Shown here in pieces: positions 1 to 6,372 of a DNA stretch of 16,635 nucleotides (its first letter is position 1; each line of letters opens with the position of its first letter). The notes beneath the pieces are model-generated. The model saw only the letters and a program-made list of their open reading frames with translations, had not been told where the DNA came from and made no database searches. This stretch comes from Planctomycetota bacterium (GTDB lineage: Bacteria; Planctomycetota; SZUA-567): the NCBI GenBank assembly GCA_020861125.1, contig JAJBSZ010000261.1, positions 1 to 16,635 on the forward strand, written 5' to 3'. The translations under genes were made by a program, and so were the position numbers.

Positions 1-46
1 GACTGACGCTGCCGTACTCCTTGTCCACCACAACGGCATTCCACAT
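1..46 (-). CDS. Start of an unidentified gene, cut by the left edge
   Basis: Only about 15 codons are visible, reading MWNAVVVDKEYGSVS on the minus strand. The ATG at 44-46 is preceded by a GGAGA Shine-Dalgarno site (53-57) at a 6-base spacing, and a sigma-54 promoter lies upstream at 201-217, so a real start is likely. The peptide resembles the first strand of medium-chain dehydrogenase/quinone-reductase-like proteins, but 15 residues are too few to assign a family. The gene is probably the target of the activator encoded at 403-2337. Confidence 0.5.
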   Translation of the reverse strand, partial: MWNAVVVDKEYGSVS

Positions 47-200
47 GGGTAATCTCCATGATACGGCTGGGCGCGGCATCGCCTGGCCCGGATTTGTCCC
101 GGTCAGGAGCGATGGGCGCGGGTCAGGGAAAGGGGCTATGGGGGCCGCGCTGGGCGGAACTGGTGATCTGGTGATGGAAGGTGTCGTTGGCTCAAAAGAA

Positions 201-217
201 AAGCAATCCGCATGCCA
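201..217 (-). promoter_or_regulatory. Sigma-54 (-24/-12) promoter
   Basis: The minus strand reads TGGCAT-GCGGA-TTGCTT, which fits the sigma-54 consensus TGGCAC-N5-TTGCA/T with the invariant GG and GC exactly 10 bases apart. It points at the gene starting at 46, leaving a leader of roughly 140 bases. A sigma-54 activator gene lies directly upstream on the same strand, which strengthens the call. Confidence 0.65.
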
Positions 218-221
218 CCAA

Positions 222-253
222 AGGATTTTTTTCCGACCGATCGGAAAAATCCT
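222..253. repeat. Long inverted repeat beside the sigma-54 promoter
   Basis: The left arm AGGA-T7-CCGA and right arm TCGG-A5-TCCT pair across a 4-base centre, with only a 2-base length difference in the T/A run. In both directions T's lie in the first arm and A's in the second, the opposite of an intrinsic terminator. A protein-binding site or cruciform-type regulatory element is therefore more likely. It abuts the -24 element, closer than a usual upstream activator site. Confidence 0.45.
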
Positions 254-300
254 GGATAAATGGCGGGTTACTGCATCGGACGAGCATCGCGTCGGCACCC

Positions 301-314
301 TGGCCGGCAGGCCA
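301..314. promoter_or_regulatory. Candidate upstream activator site
   Basis: This is a perfect inverted repeat, TGGCC-GGCA-GGCCA. It lies about 110-125 bases upstream of the predicted start point of the sigma-54 promoter, the usual distance for an enhancer-binding-protein site. The arms are short, and short GC-rich palindromes are common in this DNA, so the call rests mainly on position. Confidence 0.3.
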
Positions 315-402
315 CTACCGTTCCAACAGTGCAGGGTTTTCACCGGGTGCAATACAGGGAATGATTTGAAATGCCGGGGTACTCCATAACGGGAAAAGGA
401 CC

Positions 403-2337
403 TCAGCCGGTGGCGTTCCTGATGGCTGTCAGCCGGCGCCACAAGGTTGTCGGGCTCATGCCGAGGGCCTGGGCCGTCTCTTTCCGGTTACCGTTACAGG
501 CGGAAAGGTACTGGAGAATGACGGCATCCGACACCCGGCCCAGCCGCGCCGGCGGCAGCGGCGGCACCGGGACCGGGACGGCGGGCTGGTCCGGCGGCGG
601 ACGGGCTCCGAACCGGAGACCCGATTCCAGCGATTCCCGGAGCGTTCCCAGCGCAATCCGCCGCCCCCGGGTCATGACCAGGGCTCTTTCCAGAACATTG
701 GCAAGCTGGCGCACGTTGCCCGGCCAGTCGGCGGCGGCCAGCAGGCCGATGGCCTCGTCGGACAGCGGAACGGTCGGGCGTTTCAGGGCCCGCCCCTTGT
801 CCTCCAGGATGCGGTCGGCCAATGGCCGCAGGTCGTCCAGACGTTCCCGAAGCGGCGGCATGGTCAAAACCAGCACGCCCAGGCGGTAGTACAGGTCTTC
901 CCGGAATTGTCCCGCCGCGGCCATGGCTGCCAGATCGCGGTTGGTGGCGGCGATGACCCGGATGTCGACCCGGGTGGTCCGGCTGTCGCCGATGCGCCAA
1001 ATCTCTTTTTCCTGCAGGACGCGGAGGAGACGCGACTGCAGGGAAAGGGCCATCTCGCCGATTTCATCCAGGAAAATGGTGCCGGAATTGGCGATTTCAA
1101 ACAGGCCCATCTTGCCGCCCGCGGAGGCGCCGGTGAAGGCGCCGCGGACATAGCCGAACAGCTCGCTCTCCAGCAGGTTCTCCGGCAGGGCGGCGCAGTT
1201 GATGGCCACGAACGGGGCGTCGGCGCGGGCGCTGGCGTTGTGGATTCCTTGGGCCATGAGTTCCTTGCCCGTTCCGGTTTCACCGTAGATGAGGACGGTG
1301 CTGTCCGCCGCCGCAAAGGTGGCGGCCAGCTTTTTCACCCGGGCCATGGCCGGAGAATTCCCCGCCAGATCGGCAAAGGTACTTTTCGCCGTCCGGCCGT
1401 CGTGGCGATAGGCGTGGCGGATTTTCCGCTCCAGGGTCTGGATCTGCAGCGGTTCCCGCAGGGTTACCACGGCGCCGATGCAGCCTGTGCCGACCACGAT
1501 CGGCGTGCAGTCGATGGTATAGAGGTTCCCGGCGATGCTGAGGGTCTCGCCGATGCATTCACGGCTCTTCCGGAGCGCCTGTTCGATGATGTCCACCTGA
1601 CCGAGAAGTTCGCTGTAGTGGCGCGGTTGGGTGGCGCTGCCGGGATCTCCCAGAAATTGGCGGGCGACGTTGTTCATCTCGGTGATGCAGCCGTCTCTGC
1701 CGATGCCGATGATGCCTTCGCTGACGGCATTGAGGATGGTGACGGTGGTGCCCAACCGGGCATCCTTTTCCTGTTGCAACCGCAGCATGCGGAGGCTTTC
1801 GTTGATGGCGTCGAGAATCGCCTGGCGGTCGATTTCGATGGTGACGCCGTCGAAACCCGCCTCGCGGGCCGGTCCAGCCACGGAGCCGCCGATGAAGGCG
1901 GTCACCCCTTCCCCACTCAAGTTCTTGACCGCCAGAGCCGCCTCTTCGTCGCTGTGGATCTCCTCGATCCGCAAAGGGGTGGCGATGAGGGGCGCGATCT
2001 GCCGGGCGGTGTAGACAAACTTCTTGAAGCCGACGATGGCGATGCGCTCGTGCCGGGCGAGGGTCTTGCGCACTGTCCGCAAAAGATCCACCCCGTCGTA
2101 TTTCACCTCGACGACATACGCCTCCGTCTGCCGGCGCACCCGACGGGCGGTCTCGCCGTAGGTGACGATGACCCGGGTGCCTTGCGGCAGGTACTCCCGG
2201 GCGATGGCCAGCGCCGCTTCCCGGAAGGCGGTGAACACCGGGAATTCCTGTTTCATTTCTTGAAGGCACCGCTTCACCGCCGTGGCGATGGGGGGACTGG
2301 GCATGAGAAACAGGATGCTGTTATCCGGACGGGCCAT
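403..2337 (-). CDS. PrpR-type sigma-54-dependent transcriptional activator
   Basis: This is a cytoplasmic enhancer-binding protein of about 644 residues. It has an N-terminal PrpR_N ligand-sensing domain (about 8-195), a PAS domain (about 205-300), a sigma-54 AAA+ domain (about 325-560) and a C-terminal Fis-type helix-turn-helix (about 600-640). Visible motifs are the Walker A GETGTGKE, an intact sigma-54-contacting GAFTGA, and the Walker B region GTIFLDEIGEM. I chose the ATG at 2335-2337 because an AGGAG site sits 5 bases upstream; the longer start at 2352 has no such site. PrpR itself senses 2-methylcitrate, but this ligand is unknown. The protein probably activates the sigma-54 promoter at 201-217, since it sits immediately upstream in the same direction. 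Family assignment is firm; target and ligand are inferred. Confidence 0.93.
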   Translation of the reverse strand: MARPDNSILFLMPSPPIATAVKRCLQEMKQEFPVFTAFREAALAIAREYLPQGTRVIVTYGETARRVRRQTEAYVVEVKYDGVDLLRTVRKTLARHERIAIVGFKKFVYTARQIAPLIATPLRIEEIHSDEEAALAVKNLSGEGVTAFIGGSVAGPAREAGFDGVTIEIDRQAILDAINESLRMLRLQQEKDARLGTTVTILNAVSEGIIGIGRDGCITEMNNVARQFLGDPGSATQPRHYSELLGQVDIIEQALRKSRECIGETLSIAGNLYTIDCTPIVVGTGCIGAVVTLREPLQIQTLERKIRHAYRHDGRTAKSTFADLAGNSPAMARVKKLAATFAAADSTVLIYGETGTGKELMAQGIHNASARADAPFVAINCAALPENLLESELFGYVRGAFTGASAGGKMGLFEIANSGTIFLDEIGEMALSLQSRLLRVLQEKEIWRIGDSRTTRVDIRVIAATNRDLAAMAAAGQFREDLYYRLGVLVLTMPPLRERLDDLRPLADRILEDKGRALKRPTVPLSDEAIGLLAAADWPGNVRQLANVLERALVMTRGRRIALGTLRESLESGLRFGARPPPDQPAVPVPVPPLPPARLGRVSDAVILQYLSACNGNRKETAQALGMSPTTLWRRLTAIRNATG

Positions 2338-2353
2338 CGCCACTCCTGCCATG

Positions 2354-2373
2354 GGTTCAGTCGACAGTGAACC
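2354..2373. promoter_or_regulatory. Inverted repeat just upstream of the activator gene
   Basis: GGTTCA and TGAACC face each other across 8 bases, about 17 bases upstream of the activator ATG. A position this close to the start suits an autoregulatory operator or a leader hairpin. No -10/-35 pair is obvious in the 180-base gap (2338-2517). Confidence 0.3.
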
Positions 2374-2517
2374 GGCAACCCAACGGCACAGGCAAACCGA
2401 GTGGGCGCACCACGCTTTCCGTACGGCCGGCCAGACCTAATCGGACCGCCCGGCTGTTGCGGCGCACCGACCCCCAGAGGGTCGCTCTATTTGGAGTTCG
2501 GTCCGGCTACGGCCGTA

Positions 2518-3765
2518 TTAGTCGAACCGCCGGTTAAAAATTTCGCTCTTTTCCAGCAGATCTTCCGGGGTGTCCAACCCGAGCCGGTGGAGGAGATCCA
2601 CCACGTACGGGTTGTCCATCGGGGTGGCAAACGCGGCGGCGTCGCCATACCGTTCCACCCAGGCGGCAGCCACCGCCCGATCCCGGATCACCTTCGGACC
2701 GCCGACACAGCCGCCGACGCAGCCCATGCCTTCGTAAAAGTTGGCACTGGCCTGGCCGGCTTGCAGAGCGTTAAGGAGTTCCTTGCAGGCCGGAATCCCG
2801 TCCGCCAGCCGGCTCTTCACCTTGATGGGGCGATCGGGGTTGAGCTTCTCCAGCGTGGTCTCCACCGCCTGGCTCACCCCACCGGCCCGGGCGTAGATCC
2901 TGCCCGCCCGGGACGAGAATTCGCGATCGCTTTCCTCCAGTTCCGCCGGTTCAATGCCAAAGGCCGTAAATATCTCCTGAATCTCCTGAAAGGTCAGGAC
3001 AAAATCCACCGCGCCCCGGAGGTCCGGCTCCCTCGCCTCCGCTTTCTTGGCTAGACAAGGACCGACAAAAACGGTCAGCGCCTCCGGGTGGAGATGTTTG
3101 ATGGTTCGCCCGCAGGCGATCATCGGGGAGACGGCCGGCGGCACGTGGGGCATGAGCTGGGCGTAGACCTTGCGGATCATGGCGATCCACACCGGGCAAC
3201 AACAGCTGGTCAGTTGGTAGTCGGTGGCATCGTGGATGCGCCGGTCGAACTCCAGGGCTTCTCTGAGGGTGAGGATATCGGCAAAAACCGCCACTTCGAT
3301 CATGCCGTTGAATCCGAGTCGCCGGAAGGCGGTGCGGAGTTTGCCCGGCGTCACCTCGTCCCCGAATTGTCCCAAAAACGCAGGTGCGATCAGGGCGTAG
3401 GCGATTTCCTTTTTGCTTTGGATCGCCTCCAACACGGCGATGCCGTCTTTTGAAGAAACCAGCGAGCCTTCCCGGCAATGGTCGATGCAGCGCTGGCAGC
3501 CGTAGCAATTGTCGCCGAAGCCGACGTTGTCGCCCGCGGACGTCATCGCCCCGAAGTCGCAGGCCGCGGCACAGGCATCCCGCTCCTCGGCCGAGCAGCG
3601 GCAATCTTTGATCCGCCAGACCACGGGATAGCGCTTGGGATAGAAAAGACAGTCGAGCTGACTGCGATCGTAATTCTGGGCAGCCAGACGGGCGAGCTCT
3701 TCCTGGGTTTTTTGATGGGCGGTGGCCAACAGCAGCGTGCGGTACAGATTTTCAAAGGTGGGCAT
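2518..3765 (-). CDS. Stand-alone [FeFe]-hydrogenase-family protein
   Basis: The protein has 415 residues. An N-terminal ferredoxin-like part carries two 4Fe-4S motifs: Cys55, 57, 65, 69 and Cys87, 90, 93, 97 (CYGCQRC...C). The H-cluster domain follows with all three signatures: SCCCPVW (187-193), GPCLAKKAE (235-243) and EGMGCVGGCVGG (345-356). The four H-cluster cysteines (189 or 190, 237, 349, 353) and the proton-relay cysteine are present. The start at 3765 is supported by a GGGAAGAG site; the reading frame stays open upstream but that part is not conserved-looking. There is no electron-transfer subunit, maturase or PAS domain beside it. The extra Cys in the first motif and the GP in place of MP in the second differ from classical HydA, suggesting a sensory or non-canonical subgroup. 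Hydrogen turnover is inferred, not shown. Confidence 0.88.
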   Translation of the reverse strand: MPTFENLYRTLLLATAHQKTQEELARLAAQNYDRSQLDCLFYPKRYPVVWRIKDCRCSAEERDACAAACDFGAMTSAGDNVGFGDNCYGCQRCIDHCREGSLVSSKDGIAVLEAIQSKKEIAYALIAPAFLGQFGDEVTPGKLRTAFRRLGFNGMIEVAVFADILTLREALEFDRRIHDATDYQLTSCCCPVWIAMIRKVYAQLMPHVPPAVSPMIACGRTIKHLHPEALTVFVGPCLAKKAEAREPDLRGAVDFVLTFQEIQEIFTAFGIEPAELEESDREFSSRAGRIYARAGGVSQAVETTLEKLNPDRPIKVKSRLADGIPACKELLNALQAGQASANFYEGMGCVGGCVGGPKVIRDRAVAAAWVERYGDAAAFATPMDNPYVVDLLHRLGLDTPEDLLEKSEIFNRRFD

Positions 3766-3917
3766 GGTCTCTTCCCTGCGCCCTCTTCTCCCCACCGAAG
3801 AGTATAGGCGGGGGCCAGCCCGATTACAAGCCGTCCCCGCCGCCGCATGGCCGGACGATCGCACCAAGGAAACTGCAAGGCCCGACGACCCATGCCGGAC
3901 GCCGCATCGCTCCGCAG

Positions 3918-3950
3918 AAAAACCCGCCCCTGTCTGCGACAGAGGCGGGG
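3918..3950 (-). terminator. Rho-independent terminator
   Basis: On the minus strand a GC-rich stem of about 12 pairs with one mismatch (CCCGCCTCTGTC against GACAGGGGCGGG) and a tiny loop is followed directly by TTTTT. It lies about 35 bases after the stop of the PH-domain-like gene, separating it from the hydrogenase-like gene, which therefore needs its own promoter within 3766-3917. Confidence 0.85.
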
Positions 3951-3985
3951 AAGCGGGCGGTGCCGGATGAGGGGAAGGACCGACC

Positions 3986-4582
3986 TTACTCGGTGGCGGC
4001 CGCACCCGCCGGCCGGAGCAAGGCGTCGACGGTTTTGCCCTCCTCGGCGTCGATATTGAACAGGACCAATCCCTTGTACTTTTTACCACCGTCCAGGTCA
4101 TCGTACTCCCCGCGGTAGGCCAAGACTGGAAGCCTTTTGGGCGATGCCCGGAAAACAGCGGTGCCCAGGCGAACATGGCAGTTGCCGTTATCGCCCTGGT
4201 CCACCCGCACGGCGTCGACATCCGCCAGGGGCAAAACGACCGGCGCGTCGTTGTCGGTGGACAGGCTGATTACGTTCCTATCCGTGATGACGTAGGATAG
4301 TTTTTTCACCTTAATTCTATCCGCTATCGGTCCCCACACGATGAGCAGGCCAATGGTCAGCAGGAAAAGCAAAAACCCGCTTTTCATCTCCGTGCCACTG
4401 GAGACGGTCATGGCATAATACCCGCCAGCCAGAATGACCGCGGTTGCTACCGCCACCGATATGGTAATGATGGTTGACCGTTTGCGGCTTTCATCAAACA
4501 GGCTATACGGTTTCGGATTTCCGCTCCAGCGGATGGTTTCGCCATTTTCCAGTATGCTCTGCAGTTTTTCGTCGGTAATCAT
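3986..4582 (-). CDS. Small membrane protein with bacterial PH-like domain
   Basis: The protein has 198 residues. The N-terminal motif ETIRWSGNPKPY is followed by two membrane segments (about 37-58 and 69-88). A beta-rich cytoplasmic domain then begins with YVITDRNVISL, the signature seen at the start of bacterial pleckstrin-homology (bPH/YdbS/YdbT-like) domains. The C-terminus ends in a low-complexity alanine tail. The ATG at 4580-4582 has GGGAAG upstream; the open frame extends much further but with unlike composition. The gene is monocistronic, bounded downstream by the terminator at 3918-3950. Function is unknown; such proteins are small membrane-associated factors. The domain call comes from motif recognition only. 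Confidence 0.75.
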   Translation of the reverse strand: MITDEKLQSILENGETIRWSGNPKPYSLFDESRKRSTIITISVAVATAVILAGGYYAMTVSSGTEMKSGFLLFLLTIGLLIVWGPIADRIKVKKLSYVITDRNVISLSTDNDAPVVLPLADVDAVRVDQGDNGNCHVRLGTAVFRASPKRLPVLAYRGEYDDLDGGKKYKGLVLFNIDAEEGKTVDALLRPAGAAATE

Positions 4583-4702
4583 GGTTTGCCGTTCTTCCCT
4601 TGGAAAAACGGAGGCGCGAGGCAGTCTCGTGTCGGTTCCGTCCGACCATGTCCGGCCGGGACAGCCAGTTGGCCGCCCGAAATAAGGGTTAGGTCCAGGA
4701 AA

Positions 4703-4721
4703 GCGGGCATTGGGCGCCCGC
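4703..4721. repeat. GC-rich hairpin in a gene-poor stretch
   Basis: GCGGGC and GCCCGC pair across 7 bases. On the minus strand the stem is followed by TTTCCT, a poor terminator tail. Nothing else supportable was seen in 4583-4916. Confidence 0.25.
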
Positions 4722-4916
4722 TTCCCGCCAGATTGCCTGAGACGAAGGAGACGCTCTTCCTCCGCGGTGAGTAATAGATCTCCGGCCGACCCGACTCCCC
4801 GCGCCGATCCCTTGGACGGAAGACGCGGGCACTCCCCCGGACGGGTATCACCGTCGGCAAGGGGCAGCATCGGGACTAAACCGGTACAGAATGGCGTAGC
4901 GTGAACGGGAAGATGA

Positions 4917-5282
4917 TCAAGCCGGAGGAGAACGGGTGGTGGGATTGCAAACCGCCAGGGATTGTGGATTCCGCAATTCAATCGTGAAGGAGACACCGAC
5001 CCGGGCGGGAAGCGCCGCGAAGTGGAACGGCGGTTGGTCGAGTCCGTGGAAAGCACCGGTACTCCAGGGCGACTGCGTCTTCCTGACTCCGGTGCGCAGG
5101 TTGGGGAGGAAAGGGAGATCGCAGATGGTCTGTCGGGCGTACCGAGCCGGATCGTGGGGAAAATCGGTGGTCTGGCTGTCGATGGCCGTCAACGGCAGCA
5201 ATACCACGCCGCTCAGGCATACCAGGAGCATTGCCTGACAGATGGCGGCTCTTTTGGGTATTCTTCCGGTTACGGCGATCAT
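4917..5282 (-). CDS. Doubtful small secreted-protein candidate
   Basis: This is a 121-codon frame. It starts with a basic region (GRIPKR) and a hydrophobic run (AMLLVCLSGVVLLPL), like a signal peptide. AGGGTGA lies 4-5 bases before the ATG, and third codon positions are mostly G/C. Against it, the rest of the protein is rich in Pro, Arg and Thr without any domain I recognise, and overlapping frames on the plus strand are also open across the same stretch, as expected of non-coding GC-rich DNA. It could be a real orphan gene, a decayed gene or chance. Confidence 0.3.
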   Translation of the reverse strand: MIAVTGRIPKRAAICQAMLLVCLSGVVLLPLTAIDSQTTDFPHDPARYARQTICDLPFLPNLRTGVRKTQSPWSTGAFHGLDQPPFHFAALPARVGVSFTIELRNPQSLAVCNPTTRSPPA

Positions 5283-5701
5283 CCCGTCACCCTAAAAGTA
5301 TTGTTTCGATTCCCGGTGCCTAGTTGAATCACAAGACAGGGCGCCGAGGAGCATCCATACTACAGACTACCACTAATCCGCTCCATCTCAAGAAAAAAAT
5401 CGCACGGGAAACAACTGACTGGCCCCCGAACGCAGGTGTTATCAGGAATACTCTTTGCATCCCGGTGGACTGTCTTTCAAGACGTCCTCGGTGGGCCCTT
5501 TGCGTGCCAGAACAGGGTGGCGCTTCCCGGCGATCAACGCATTCTGGATTAATGGGGAAATAATTCGACTTTGGCAAACCTCTGCGGTATAACTACGTAC
5601 TTATTCGCAATGTGAAGGGTTTTTCGTACCGCTGTACCCGGTTTCGGGGAACGCCAACGCGTGCCCGTCTGGACAGTGGCATTCGAGAACGGAGAAAATC
5701 C
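5283..5701. other. Upstream region of the four-gene module
   Basis: There is no convincing gene in this stretch. A weak sigma-54-like element (AGGAAT-N5-TTTGCAT, 5444-5460) is followed by an imperfect inverted repeat (5467-5487). A possible -10 hexamer TATAAC lies at 5588-5593 without a good -35. The promoter for the genes starting at 5702 should be here, but I cannot choose between these candidates. Confidence 0.35.
5467..5487. repeat. Inverted repeat upstream of the module
   Basis: GGAC(T)GTCTT and AAGACGTCC face each other across 2 bases with one unpaired T. It may be an operator for the genes beginning at 5702; no regulator is known. Confidence 0.3.
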
Positions 5702-6370
5702 ATGCCACACGACGCAACCGAAAGCACGTCCATGGATCAGGTCCGCGACCTGCTCATGGGAACGCAGTTCAAGGATATGGAGAATCGCATTCTCCGGCAG
5801 GAAGAGCGGTTGTTGCAAGAGATCGCCAGCCTGCGCGATACGCTGAAAAACCGGGTGGAATCCCTGGAAAATTTCATGAAAAGCGAATCCGCCTCCCTGC
5901 TGCACCGGCTGCAGGAGGAAAAAGCGGAGCGGGCCGCCGCCGGCAAGAACGAAGCGCGCGAACGCACCGACGCCCTCAAGGCGGAGCAGAAGGAACGCGC
6001 CGACGCCTTGAAACAGGAACGACGGGAACGCGAGGAAGGCCTTACCAAGGTGGCCAAGGAACTGGCCAAAGCCAACGAATCGTTCGATCGTAAGCTCGCC
6101 GCCATTTCCTCCACCCTGGACACCGTCGAACAGGAACTGCGCCAGCTCCTGCTGGCGGAGAGTTCCCGCCTTTCCGCCGCGACCGAAGAAAAATACAAGG
6201 AGGCACTCGCCGCCCTGTCGCGCACCTCGGCGCAGCTGACCCATGACCTCGTGTCCCGTTCAGACCTGTCGGCCACCTTTACCGAATTCGCCGTGAAGCT
6301 CGCCGGCAACCTGACCCTGTCCGCCCCGGCCGACGCGGCCGGCGGCCTGTCCGAGGCGGCCGAAACCTGA
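5702..6370 (+). CDS. Coiled-coil protein, first gene of the GTPase/OmpA module
   Basis: The product is 222 residues, soluble, charged and almost entirely helical. A short N-terminal block (DQVRDLLMGTQFKDMENRI, about 12-30) leads into heptads (about 30-65), then six consecutive 11-residue repeats (66-131), a further coil (132-185), and a C-terminal block (SDLSATFTEFAVKLAGNL) that looks like a conserved docking motif. There is no signal peptide or membrane segment, so it is cytoplasmic. The ATG at 5702 has GGAGA 8 bases upstream; a second ATG at 5732 is possible. The stop is 2 bases before the OmpA gene start, indicating translational coupling. I recall this N- and C-block pattern from uncharacterised proteins next to OmpA-family genes. 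It is probably a cytosolic scaffold or rod for the neighbouring membrane protein or GTPase; this is inference. Confidence 0.88.
   Translation: MPHDATESTSMDQVRDLLMGTQFKDMENRILRQEERLLQEIASLRDTLKNRVESLENFMKSESASLLHRLQEEKAERAAAGKNEARERTDALKAEQKERADALKQERREREEGLTKVAKELAKANESFDRKLAAISSTLDTVEQELRQLLLAESSRLSAATEEKYKEALAALSRTSAQLTHDLVSRSDLSATFTEFAVKLAGNLTLSAPADAAGGLSEAAET
5897..6094 (+). repeat. Six hendecad (11-residue) coding repeats
   Basis: Residues 66-131 of the coiled-coil protein divide into 11-residue units starting LLHRLQEEKAE, RAAAGKNEARE, RTDALKAEQKE, RADALKQERRE, REEGLTKVAKE and LAKANESFDRK. The third and fourth are nearly identical, suggesting duplication of a 33-base unit. Hendecads form slightly right-handed or straight coiled coils. 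Confidence 0.7.
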
Positions 6371-6372
6371 AG

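Noticed and set aside
907..2370. Long plus-strand open frame opposite the sigma-54 activator gene
   Set aside because: It is an antisense shadow of a well-defined AAA+ activator; its protein has no recognisable domain and the codon bias belongs to the minus strand.
2468..2487. GACCC/GGGTC hairpin downstream of the hydrogenase-like gene as a terminator
   Set aside because: The stem is short and no T run follows on the minus strand.
5444..5460. Sigma-54-like AGGAAT-N5-TTTGCAT upstream of the coiled-coil gene
   Set aside because: GG and GC spacing is right, but the -24 half matches poorly and the start codon is about 230 bases away; kept only as a note.
5568..5587. TTGGCAAACCTCTGCGG as a second sigma-54 promoter
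   Set aside because: The GG and GC are 9 bases apart rather than 10.
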